A DNA stretch of 64,000 nucleotides from Parabacteroides distasonis ATCC 8503. GTDB lineage: Bacteria; Bacteroidota; Bacteroidia; Bacteroidales; Tannerellaceae. The stretch spans positions 2,872,501-2,936,500 of the forward strand of contig NC_009615.1 in NCBI RefSeq assembly GCF_000012845.1. Reading direction: 5' to 3'. The notes beneath the pieces were generated by a model. The model ran no database searches, was not told the DNA's origin, and worked only from the letters and a program-made list of their open reading frames with translations. The stretch's first letter is position 1. The number at the start of each line of letters is the position of its first letter. Shown in pieces: positions 8,959-17,965 of the stretch. The position numbers and the translations under genes are program-made.

Positions 8959-11442
8959 TTGAATGACAGGATCGGAAAAGTTTTTTCTAAGAAGCCCAAT
9001 CTGGACTCAGAGCTAATCTTTGAGAACCAATCCTCTATACAAGCCGGACTGATGATCGAATCTCCCATGTTATTACTTCGGGAAGGACATCGGGATATAC
9101 ATATCACATTCGGATTAGAAGAAGACTCCATATCATATTTCAAAGAATTAATCGCTACTACGGAACAATCTTCCCACGAAACCGGGCGTGTATTAAACGA
9201 CGCTTTCCTATTGGAGTTAAGCACAGAGAAAGGTTGGGCCCCGATATACGCCTACACCTTGACATTCATCAACGAAAACTCCTTTTATCTGAAATTCGTC
9301 CTTAATGAGAAATTCGACCCTACAACACCTTGCTCTGAAGCTCATGGTTGCCAAACACGGAACCCAGCGCTCCGTATATTGATGAACACGGATGCTTGGT
9401 TATTCCCCTACTCTTGGGTACACCGTATTTTTATTACTAGCTTAAAGATAAAGGTACATGTATCCGGCATGTCATCCTTGAAAATCTATAATCCTCTGGG
9501 AGAAGTAGACGCAAGCGTACATTTCCCTTTATTCGGGTTAGAAGCTCAAAAAGGCTCATGGTTCGCATTCGGTAATTATGAGATAGCGATCAAGCCTATC
9601 CAATCCATGGGTATTACTTTGCAATGGGCGGATCTACCTTATTCGGAAGGAGGTTTCTATGATTTGTATCAAGCATATAAGACACCTATCGATAATACCA
9701 CCTTCAAAGTTGAATGGGAAAAACTAACAGACCAGAAATGGGTAAAATTACCGGAAAGTACATCTTGTCTCTTCAATACGAAAAACAAGCATACTTCCCC
9801 TAGGGGAAAGCTCTCGGAGTACAGCGAGATCGTTTACGACAAACCGTTCAAAAACATTACGGTCTCCACGGAAGAAGAGCAATATCAATACATGAAAGCC
9901 CAGCAAGGCTTCTTCAGGATTAGACTCACAGATCCGAACGGCGGATTCGGGCAGACGGAGTACCGGATGCTCTTTGCGGATATCATGATAAGAAACAGCC
10001 ATACCCGTAAACAGACCCCGGTGCCCAAACCTCCTTACAACCCTATGATTGAAAGTATAGGTATCGGTTATAGCGCCGAGGAAGAATACTTTTTCAATGG
10101 CGATACCCCAAGAGATAGATGCCGTATCTATCATATCCATCCATTGAGGCAAAAGGAATTACATGAAATCGATCTACGTCATCCGTTCCCAATGGTGGAA
10201 GTACCCACAGAAGATGGGATTATTCTATTCGGTATTGGTAACTCGATCGGTAACGACCAGATCCGTTTATTCTTCGAGATGGCTGCCTTGAAACGGGAAA
10301 TCGAAAAAGAATATCTTCCTTGCGTACAATGGTCTTTCTTCAACGGCAAGCAATGGGAGTTTATCAAACCGGGTAATTTACTTTCCGATACAACCGGGAA
10401 TCTGTTGAATACAGGTTTGGTAGACATCCTGCTTCCCTCACCTATTAGCGAGGAAATGCTTGACATAAATGGAGATTTCTGGCTTTCGGCAAAAGTATCT
10501 TGCCACACGCAAAATTGTTCATCCATACGAAATGTCTATCTAAACCCAGTGAAAGCCCGGTTAGAAATCCCCGAAGAAATGGAAGCCCTGATCGGTGAGG
10601 AACTCGAAAGCTTCACGGGACTCGTTTCTTTCGAGAAAAGTATGCCGGGACTTACGGATATTTACCAGATCATACCCGCTAAAGGAGGACGTTCGCCGGA
10701 AACGCCAGAGGATATGCGGCTCCGGATCACCCAAGAGATGTCCCATCGGAACCGGGCTGTATTGCCTAGGAATTACGAGCAAATAACATTGGCTCAGTTC
10801 CCCGAAGTCGAAAAAGTACTTTGCTTGCCCGGAATAGACAGTAAAGCTCAAAACAGGAGCCCGATCGTAACATTGGTCGTGATGCAAAAGGAGAAAGATA
10901 AAAAGATCTTGCCTTTATGCGAACATAGGCTACTCATGCGAATCGAAGATTATATAGGTGACAAGACAAGTCCGTTCATTACCGTTGATGCAATCACTCC
11001 GGTCTACGAGGAAGTAACCGTTTGCTGTAACCTCCGGATAAAGCCCGGATATCCCGTAGGAGATATACTCCGCCAGACAGAGGCACGCATTAATAATTGT
11101 ATCGCACCTTGGCGAGATAAGGAAGAGATCCCGGTATTTGGGCTTTCGTTCTCATCGACCGATCTTTATAACTCCATACGAGAGTGTGAAGCCATCGTGG
11201 ACATTGATATATTAAGCGTAGCGCATGTCGTATATACGGCAAAAGACCAACAAAAGAGCTATTATCTAAACCGCTACCCGGAAGAGGCTAGGCAAAATTT
11301 CAACGTTAGCCCTTCCCAACCTTGGTGCATATTAGTTCCTTCTGATAGGCATTTGCTATATATTGACCAAAAAGACGAACTATTGGAACAACTCGGACTC
11401 GGATATTTAGGAGTTGGAAGTAATTTTATTATTAACAAATAA
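8959..11442 (+). pseudogene. Baseplate J-like (Pvc11-like) protein, C-terminal part, frameshifted
   Basis: About 827 residues counted from a TTG at 8959, though the same frame is open further upstream, so this is not a real start. It contains blocks typical of the large eCIS baseplate wedge protein: IESPMLLLREGHRDIHITF near the start, the PETPEDMRLRITQEMSHRNR and YEQITLAQFPEVEKVLCLPG region at about 575-625, and a C-terminal baseplate J-like section (VTVCCNLRIKPGYPVGDIL). The protein would heterodimerise with the Pvc12-like subunit to form wedges around the hub. No ribosome binding site precedes 8959. Together with the frame ending at 8929 it makes one broken gene. Confidence 0.75.
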
Positions 11443-11454
11443 AACAAACCGGAT

Positions 11455-12195
11455 ATGCCTCGTACAAACAGAAATACACTAAAAGAATACTTTAAGCGCG
11501 GAAGTATGCCCAACCAAAAGCATTTCTACGAATTAATCGATTCCATGGTCAATATTTCCGACGACGGGATCGATAAAAATCCGGATGATGGCTTACGGTT
11601 AGCTCCTTCCAAGGAAAACAGTCCCGTCATCAGCTTATTCACGAACATACAAGACAATATTCCTGAGTGGAAAATATACCTAGGTAACAATAGCCAACTC
11701 CATATCATACGTCAAGGGCAAGATGAACCGATACTATCGCTTCATCCAAACGGTCGTATCGAGATGAACCAACCCGGTATGGATATACGTATCAACGGCA
11801 GTCTTTCCGCAACCCGCTTCGACGGCGCGATACGGGGTAAATTTCCCGCAGATGGCGAATGGCATACCCTGCAAATACCAACGGAAGGATGTCGTGCCTA
11901 CCGCATCATGGCTGGATGCGGTAAGTTAAAAAGCGGACAATACGCATTGGTGGAAGCCACGGCTATCCATTGTTACGGGAAACATCGAAAAATCCGTACG
12001 AATCAATCTTGGTTCGGTTCCTTTTTTAACAAGATCAAATTCCGTTGGTACGGCCCCGGACAAAAATGCAAGTTGCAAATACGTAGCGGACGGGATTATG
12101 GAGACAACATCTTTGTTTGTTTCCTGATAACCGATTTATGGAAAGATTACCGGATGGATGCCTCCGACCGGAGAAACACCTTTAATCAAGAATAG
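11455..12195 (+). CDS. Unknown eCIS-cluster protein, fibre- or baseplate-associated
   Basis: 246 residues, no family recognised with certainty. The N-terminal ~35 residues (NTLKEYFKRGSMPNQKHFYELIDSMVN) form a helical motif seen at the start of several tail-fibre-like and structural proteins. Residues about 60-120 are rich in short beta elements (PEWKIYLGNNSQLHI, ISL-type repeats, GRIEMNQPGMDIRINGSLSA), which look like a trimeric fibre or adhesin stalk. The C-terminal half (about 130-225) is a compact basic domain with three cysteines. It lies 12 bp after the baseplate J gene and 2 bp before the Pvc12-like gene, so it belongs to the same operon. A target-binding fibre or a baseplate accessory are the leading ideas; neither is proven. 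Confidence 0.6.
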   Translation: MPRTNRNTLKEYFKRGSMPNQKHFYELIDSMVNISDDGIDKNPDDGLRLAPSKENSPVISLFTNIQDNIPEWKIYLGNNSQLHIIRQGQDEPILSLHPNGRIEMNQPGMDIRINGSLSATRFDGAIRGKFPADGEWHTLQIPTEGCRAYRIMAGCGKLKSGQYALVEATAIHCYGKHRKIRTNQSWFGSFFNKIKFRWYGPGQKCKLQIRSGRDYGDNIFVCFLITDLWKDYRMDASDRRNTFNQE

Positions 12196-12197
12196 CC

Positions 12198-13916
12198 ATG
12201 GATGATCTGCCCAACCTGCAAGAACTAAAAACGGAGGAATCCATATTCGATAACCTCCAAAAGAATGCCTTGGAAACAATCCGGGAGCTTTCGGGACAAT
12301 TGTGGACAGACCATGCCCCGCACGACCCGGGAATCACGACTCTGGACATCTTAAATTACGCCTTAAGCGAATTGGATTACCAAATGAGTTTCCCATTAGA
12401 ACAATATCTCACCGGATCGAATAATCGTTTCAATCCGGAGGATTACGGCTTGTTCAGTCCTGAACGGGTTTCCGGGATGGCCCCTGTGACACCCAAAGAT
12501 TACCGAGACCATTTTTTAGATCAATTAGATAACACTGATTACTTAATGAACTTATCGGACCTGCAAATCCACCCTTATAGATCCAATGATCAGATCTGCC
12601 ACGGATGGTTCGACCTATTTATAGAACTCTCGTCCTTTATCTCAGAAGATCAACACAAACAGGAAGAAAAGAAAATCAAGGAAAAGATTGAGGAACTATA
12701 TCACGCGAACCGGAATTTAGGAGAAGCCCTACACGCAATCCATTTCGTAAGAAGAAAACCTTTATTACTTATTGGAAATATCGATATAGACGGTAGCATC
12801 TCTCCGGAAAAAACCTTGATCGCCATTTATACGGAGGCGATTCAATTATTCGCACCGGGAAGTCATTATACAGGTAGTGCGCTTCCCATATACAAGCTTT
12901 TCAAAGGGATCAAGCAGATACAAGGGGTTCTATCGATACACTCTTTGGAATTTCAAGGTTTTGAAGAGGGTGAATACGCCTATACATTGGCATTATCTTC
13001 CCCTGAGCAAATCAAGATACGACTTTACCAAAACCAACAAGCAGTAGAGATTAATGCCACAAAAGTATTGAATCGTTTGCATTCGCGGAATAATATCAAC
13101 CATGCGATACGAGAACAGAAAAAACAAGCCAAATCGATCCTCATGGACAGTCGCCATATCCATCTGAATGATTATAGCGTCACAAATGATTTCCCGATTT
13201 GCTACAAGGACTCGTTTACCGATTCATTCAAGGCATATCTTTCTATATTCGACCATCTCTTTTCGGAGGGACATAAAGAAATGAACCATCTAAAAGATTG
13301 GATGGCCTTAAATATGGGAACCCCCGGTTCCGCTTCTATGGAACAAAACAAAGATCTGCTATTGGATACGTTGGATAAAATCTACGGCGAAAATAGCAAC
13401 CAGCCTTTTCTCCGCTACTCCCATAAAGAGATAAACCGTCAACGAAGAGTCCGGTTCCTGCGACAACTACCGGAACTTATCCGGGACCGGTATCTAGGCT
13501 GTAATCTATTCGACGCAGACTCCCTTTCCGGATTGGAAAGATATCTCTATTCCATACTCGGATGGGAAGATGCGAAAGAGCAAATTTTCATTCTGGAAAA
13601 CATACTCCTGCATTCACCGAAGGCGACTGATCATCCAGTCCCCTCCCGGGAATTTACCTTAACGGCAATCCTCTCACAAACAGAACGTACGCGGCAACGG
13701 CCGGATTTTCAGCTTCGTCTTGAAGAATTCTTGCGAGAGAAGATACCGGCACATCTACGATTCACGGTTCATTGGCTTCCTCCGAAAGAGCTAGCCCTAT
13801 TTGTCAAAGACTATAAGGCATGGCGAAAAGCGTGGGCCGATAAAGACGACAAAGAGATTGACCGCACCGGAGAAATCTTAAAGAATAATCTGATACGAAT
13901 AAATATAGAACTTTAA
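12198..13916 (+). CDS. Baseplate wedge protein (Pvc12-like)
   Basis: 572 residues. The N-terminal motif HAPHDPGITTLDILNYALSE (about 38-57) is the hallmark opening of CIS baseplate J-type subunits, followed by MAPVTPKDYRDHFLDQLDN (about 98-116). The middle is helix- and charge-rich, and the C-terminus (EFLREKIPAHLRFTVHWLPP) matches the end of Pvc12-like proteins. It would pair with the Pvc11-like protein in each wedge. It starts 2 bp after the preceding stop and ends 10 bp before the membrane protein gene. The gene is intact even though its partner is frameshifted. Confidence 0.8.
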   Translation: MDDLPNLQELKTEESIFDNLQKNALETIRELSGQLWTDHAPHDPGITTLDILNYALSELDYQMSFPLEQYLTGSNNRFNPEDYGLFSPERVSGMAPVTPKDYRDHFLDQLDNTDYLMNLSDLQIHPYRSNDQICHGWFDLFIELSSFISEDQHKQEEKKIKEKIEELYHANRNLGEALHAIHFVRRKPLLLIGNIDIDGSISPEKTLIAIYTEAIQLFAPGSHYTGSALPIYKLFKGIKQIQGVLSIHSLEFQGFEEGEYAYTLALSSPEQIKIRLYQNQQAVEINATKVLNRLHSRNNINHAIREQKKQAKSILMDSRHIHLNDYSVTNDFPICYKDSFTDSFKAYLSIFDHLFSEGHKEMNHLKDWMALNMGTPGSASMEQNKDLLLDTLDKIYGENSNQPFLRYSHKEINRQRRVRFLRQLPELIRDRYLGCNLFDADSLSGLERYLYSILGWEDAKEQIFILENILLHSPKATDHPVPSREFTLTAILSQTERTRQRPDFQLRLEEFLREKIPAHLRFTVHWLPPKELALFVKDYKAWRKAWADKDDKEIDRTGEILKNNLIRINIEL

Positions 13917-13926
13917 ATTTACCCTT

Positions 13927-16050
13927 ATGTCAACCAGATATCGAACTACCTACCACGGCATTTTATTGGGCTTATTACTTCATGTAATCATGGCACAAGC
14001 CGTTAACGCCCAAAGAAGTCTCTCGGAGCGATTGGATTATTTCCGGAGTTTAGGAGAGCGGACCGAATTGGAACTGGAAGAGATTCGTACCCCGATCGTC
14101 TCCTATCAAGCTCTTATGGACTCGATCACCCAGCGTATCTTAACGGAGCAATGCAGTTATATCGTCTATCCCGCTGAATTGGGGAACGCTTTCACTTTCG
14201 TAATAAATCCGGACGCGAACCAAGCGATATTGCGTTTGGGTTATTTACAGTCCCCGAGTTCCTTATTACCAGATCATGTGGAACAATGTGCATATACACC
14301 TTGGTTGTTCGGAAACGAGTTATTAACCGCATCCAAGAATAAGGCCAACGCAGATCCTCTCTTCCGCTTCTTCGATGCAATGCCCGGCCCAGTCAAAGTA
14401 ACGCAAGCTTTGTGGTATTATTTCAATAAAAGAGAACCGGAAAGGATATTGCCTCCCCCTACCGTCGAGAATATGTATTTCTTCAAGGGCAAAACCGGAG
14501 ATATGGATAATATGCAATCGTTGCTCAACTCCGATAAACAAGGCTATATCATTTGCCCCGTATGGACAGAAGACGTTACAGGAGTTCTGGATAATCCGGA
14601 CGAGAATCCCTCCATCAGAGGAAGCGGAACGATTGAGTTTTTCATCAAAGAAGCTCCCCTTTCCATCGCCCTCAACATCACGCCTTGGGAAGAAGACGCC
14701 ATTGGATACCGGGAAACCGATTTCATCCCATTCGTTTACGACACCACTTACACGCAAGCCGTAAAGAACTGGTTGCTATCCGTGCGTGAGCTGCGTCCCT
14801 CCACGATTCGTACGTTCTTCTGTTATTTCGATAAACGTAGCAAAGAAGAGATCGCCACACAAAAGAAAAAGGGAAATTGCAGTATTCCCGTATTCAAGGT
14901 AGATGGCGCATCATCGGAAACCGAACGCCTATCCGAACGCCTAAGTCAATACAACCAACGAGCTTTTCCCATCGTGCCGTATTGGTTGCAATCCGTATAC
15001 GAGCAATTACCGGCAGGCCTTATCCGGAAATTCAGCCGGATGGAATATCTAGGGTATGTAGTGGATACAGAAAGCGGGCAACCTAGTCAAGTAAGCGACT
15101 GGCAACAACAGGAGTGTCTGGTAGATATGCCCGTTTATTCGGATACGCCTGTCGATTTGCTGGTCCTATTCCGAAACTCAAAAGCGACGAATGATTTCCT
15201 AAGATCGAAAGAATCCCAGATGGCTCTTTTAAATAACTTATTCACAAAGGATACCGGCACGATCAACCGGAACCCGTCTCTCCGGAAACTCAACGGCTTG
15301 ACTCTTTACTTCCCTGATTTCGATTTTAAGCTGGAGAACCGGAGAGAACTTGTACAATTCGTGAAGTCCACCAGTTTCGTAATTGATTCCTTTTGTGTGA
15401 TGGGTAATAAAATATATAGAAACTACGATTTAAATGTCATATTCCCTATCAAGGAGAAAAAGCATATCGGTTATCTATCCATTCTATTGAAATACCAATT
15501 GGTAGACCGCCTTTGTTTTGTCGATTACGATGAAATGGGCGTTCCTGTAACTACTTGCGAAAATCGAGAGAATAAGCAAGAACCAGTACTCAAGATGGTC
15601 ATGTATGAGGAAGAATGCGAGGTATCCTTACTAGATAATCTTTTCAACTCTTTATTCTATTTGCTAAATCCTTTTCCGCAAGGCGAGCAACTCACCAGTT
15701 GCTCCGATGATCTGGCGCAACTGGCAAATACGGAATTCTCCAACCCGATGCTTATTTATTTCGTATTGGGTGATATATTCCTATTTCTCATACTATTAAT
15801 CCTAATCAACCTGTATATGACATCCAGTAAGTTCTACATGTTGGCACAACATTATAAGCGATATGTCTTGCCTCTATTACTGGTATTCATATCCGAGATC
15901 GTATTGGTATTATACCTAATCACCAATATCGTATCCTCGCGGGAAACTTTCGACATATGGACCCAAATGATACTGTTGGCGCTCCCACTCTTCTTTTTTC
16001 TCTTAATCATCGTACCGATCGGGCACCGGGAAAGAGAGCCGTTGCCTTAA
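13927..16050 (+). CDS. Large secreted/membrane protein of the eCIS operon, unknown
   Basis: 707 residues, no family recognised. A hydrophobic N-terminal segment (about 9-27, ending AVNAQ) looks like a cleavable signal peptide. About 575 hydrophilic residues follow, and then three strongly hydrophobic segments at about 607-632, 645-668 and 680-701, with a short basic tail (GHREREPLP). The predicted topology is a large periplasmic domain anchored in the inner membrane at its C-terminus. Such a protein is not part of the free-floating PVC particle. Its position 10 bp after the Pvc12-like gene suggests a system-specific role such as anchoring the particle to the envelope or helping its release. 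That role is inference. Convergent with the ATPase gene: the stops are about 1 bp apart. Confidence 0.75.
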   Translation: MSTRYRTTYHGILLGLLLHVIMAQAVNAQRSLSERLDYFRSLGERTELELEEIRTPIVSYQALMDSITQRILTEQCSYIVYPAELGNAFTFVINPDANQAILRLGYLQSPSSLLPDHVEQCAYTPWLFGNELLTASKNKANADPLFRFFDAMPGPVKVTQALWYYFNKREPERILPPPTVENMYFFKGKTGDMDNMQSLLNSDKQGYIICPVWTEDVTGVLDNPDENPSIRGSGTIEFFIKEAPLSIALNITPWEEDAIGYRETDFIPFVYDTTYTQAVKNWLLSVRELRPSTIRTFFCYFDKRSKEEIATQKKKGNCSIPVFKVDGASSETERLSERLSQYNQRAFPIVPYWLQSVYEQLPAGLIRKFSRMEYLGYVVDTESGQPSQVSDWQQQECLVDMPVYSDTPVDLLVLFRNSKATNDFLRSKESQMALLNNLFTKDTGTINRNPSLRKLNGLTLYFPDFDFKLENRRELVQFVKSTSFVIDSFCVMGNKIYRNYDLNVIFPIKEKKHIGYLSILLKYQLVDRLCFVDYDEMGVPVTTCENRENKQEPVLKMVMYEEECEVSLLDNLFNSLFYLLNPFPQGEQLTSCSDDLAQLANTEFSNPMLIYFVLGDIFLFLILLILINLYMTSSKFYMLAQHYKRYVLPLLLVFISEIVLVLYLITNIVSSRETFDIWTQMILLALPLFFFLLIIVPIGHREREPLP

Positions 16051-16051
16051 A

Positions 16052-17359
16052 TCACCACCGGCCCTCTTTATTCAATTCCCGGCGGATCGCCATAGATAAG
16101 ATATCGGAATCTAGCCGGGGAGTGTCTTGCTTTAGCAACCGAAGGGCACAACGCCGGATCACATTCGAGATGGAGCCACCCGATAACTCATAAGTAGCTG
16201 CCATACGAATCATTTTGTCCGCATCCGCAGGTAGCCAAGAAGAGGGAAGCATTCTACGCCATAATTCCTCACGTAAGTCTTGATCCGGCATTGGGAAATA
16301 GATAATAGACTGGAAACGACGGGAGAAAGCTTCATCAATATTACTCTTTAAGTTTGTGGCCAAAACAACGGTTCCCGGGAAATCCTCGATCCGTTGCAGC
16401 AAATAAGCGATCTCTTGATTCGAATGGCGATCATTAGAAGTGTTCGTCGAGGTTCGTTTACCGAATAAGGCATCCGCCTCATCGAAAAAGAGAATCCAAT
16501 TCCGGTTTTCCGCTTGGTCGAATACATTCGCAAGGTTCTTTTCAGTCTCGCCGATATATTTGGAGACAATCATGGAAAGATCGATACGATATACATCCAT
16601 CCCGTTCTTCTTGCCGATCAAGGTCGCGCAAAGCGTCTTACCCGTTCCCGGCGGGCCATAAAACAAAGTGCGGTAACCGGCCTTCAAAAAACGACTCAAT
16701 CCCCAGTCCGAAAGGATGACTCGATGACCCGTAATCCAATTATTTATCTCTTCCAACTCCTCACGCACATAATAAGGCAATACGGCATCTTCCCAATTCA
16801 AAGTCGTACTAATCCGTTTGGCCGGAAAACCCATATTATAGTCCGGCTTATATTCTCCCTCAAAAGATAAACGGTACAAGAAATCCTCCGATATACGCAG
16901 TTGTCCGCTCAAGAACGGTTCACCATTCCCGGCTCCTTCCAAGCCAACGACGTGATACATATGGAACCAATGCTCCTCACGAAATAGACGAACCACTTCC
17001 AGACGGCGTTCCACACGATCGCCCGCCAACAGGAAAACGGCCGTCTCGCCCGTTGGCAAGAATCCTCCGTGCGATAGTCCTTTCCAACCGCCAAATTCCG
17101 TATAAGGACGGTCAAAATTCTTATTATGCACAAAGAAAATATCCAACACCTGCGGAGAAAGATGAGGCATTAAGGCCAACATCAACACCATCCACTCATC
17201 GAAAGTAGGATCGACCTGTTCCGGCAACAACGCCTTCCAAAGCGGTCCTGCCTTCGGGAGTGCGATATCATAGACGGAAGATAAATCGCACTCCTGCCGG
17301 AAATACAAACGAATAGAGACATCCAATACCCGCTGGAACCAATCGATCCACTCGTTCAT
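16052..17359 (-). CDS. AAA+ ATPase of the contractile injection system (Pvc15-like)
   Basis: 435 residues. The AAA+ core holds Walker A GPPGTGKT at about 235-242, Walker B ILFFDEADALFGKR at about 288-301, a sensor 1 segment TVVLATNLKSNIDEAFSRRF and arginine-finger-type arginines; a C-terminal helical lid follows. The N-terminal ~200 residues are the variable domain seen in Pvc15-like ATPases. These ATPases are nearly universal in eCIS clusters and are thought to load or unfold cargo or assist assembly. The start overlaps the DUF4157 stop by ATGA (4 bp), so the two are coupled. It is the last gene of the minus-strand arm. All catalytic motifs are intact. Confidence 0.92.
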   Translation of the reverse strand: MNEWIDWFQRVLDVSIRLYFRQECDLSSVYDIALPKAGPLWKALLPEQVDPTFDEWMVLMLALMPHLSPQVLDIFFVHNKNFDRPYTEFGGWKGLSHGGFLPTGETAVFLLAGDRVERRLEVVRLFREEHWFHMYHVVGLEGAGNGEPFLSGQLRISEDFLYRLSFEGEYKPDYNMGFPAKRISTTLNWEDAVLPYYVREELEEINNWITGHRVILSDWGLSRFLKAGYRTLFYGPPGTGKTLCATLIGKKNGMDVYRIDLSMIVSKYIGETEKNLANVFDQAENRNWILFFDEADALFGKRTSTNTSNDRHSNQEIAYLLQRIEDFPGTVVLATNLKSNIDEAFSRRFQSIIYFPMPDQDLREELWRRMLPSSWLPADADKMIRMAATYELSGGSISNVIRRCALRLLKQDTPRLDSDILSMAIRRELNKEGRW

Positions 17360-17943
17360 AAGACAGAAGCAGCTTTAGCGCCCATCACATCCGCCTCGTG
17401 TTCCAAGGATAAATCATCGTTAACGGCCATTCCACCTACCTCGGTAGTAGGCTGCACACGTCCCTCTGCTTGCTGGATGACGTGTGTCAACTCATGTCCC
17501 AATAGCTGCTGTCCGGCAGACGTATCCGGTTTGAATTGTCCCGGGGCGAAATGGATATCCGTACCTTGCGTATATGCCAAAGCCCCAACCTCCGGCGCTT
17601 TCGATGAATCCGGGTGTACACGTACCGAAGAGAAATCCGTCCCGAAGGAAGACTCCATGCCTTGGATTACATAATCCGGAATCCCTGTCTGGTTCTTCGT
17701 TTGCCGTTGGGCCACAAATTTTCCTTGAAGAAGCTCATCCTCATCTTCCACATCCCGCTGAACGGCGAACTTACCTTGCTGCAAATCATCCTCATCCATC
17801 GCGTCACGTTGCATAGTTTCCACCATTTTAGCCTGCAAGACAGATTGTACCCGATTATCTTCCATCAATTGTGTTGATTCACCTTTACGGTTTTGAAAGA
17901 CCTGCGAAGGTCCTTCTTGAATCTGTATCCGATCCGCATTCAT
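17356..17943 (-). CDS. DUF4157 (eCIS core) protein, no toxin domain
   Basis: 195 residues. Residues about 85-160 form the eCIS core/DUF4157 domain: IPDYVIQGMESSFGTDFSSV, VRVHPDSSKAPEVGALAYT and a zincin-like HELTHVIQQ (HExxH at about 150). Before it lie two copies of a short repeat ending LQQGKFAVQR and LLQGKFVAQR (about 54-80), a pattern common ahead of this domain. A later DLSLEHEADVMGA segment supplies a further acidic/His site. In eCIS clusters this domain is usually the N-terminal part of cargo proteins with a C-terminal effector; here the protein ends about 35 residues after the core, so no effector is attached. It is 22 bp downstream of the tape measure gene and overlaps the ATPase start. 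Confidence 0.88.
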   Translation of the reverse strand: MNADRIQIQEGPSQVFQNRKGESTQLMEDNRVQSVLQAKMVETMQRDAMDEDDLQQGKFAVQRDVEDEDELLQGKFVAQRQTKNQTGIPDYVIQGMESSFGTDFSSVRVHPDSSKAPEVGALAYTQGTDIHFAPGQFKPDTSAGQQLLGHELTHVIQQAEGRVQPTTEVGGMAVNDDLSLEHEADVMGAKAASVL

Positions 17944-17965
17944 AATGTTATCATTTAATAGTATT

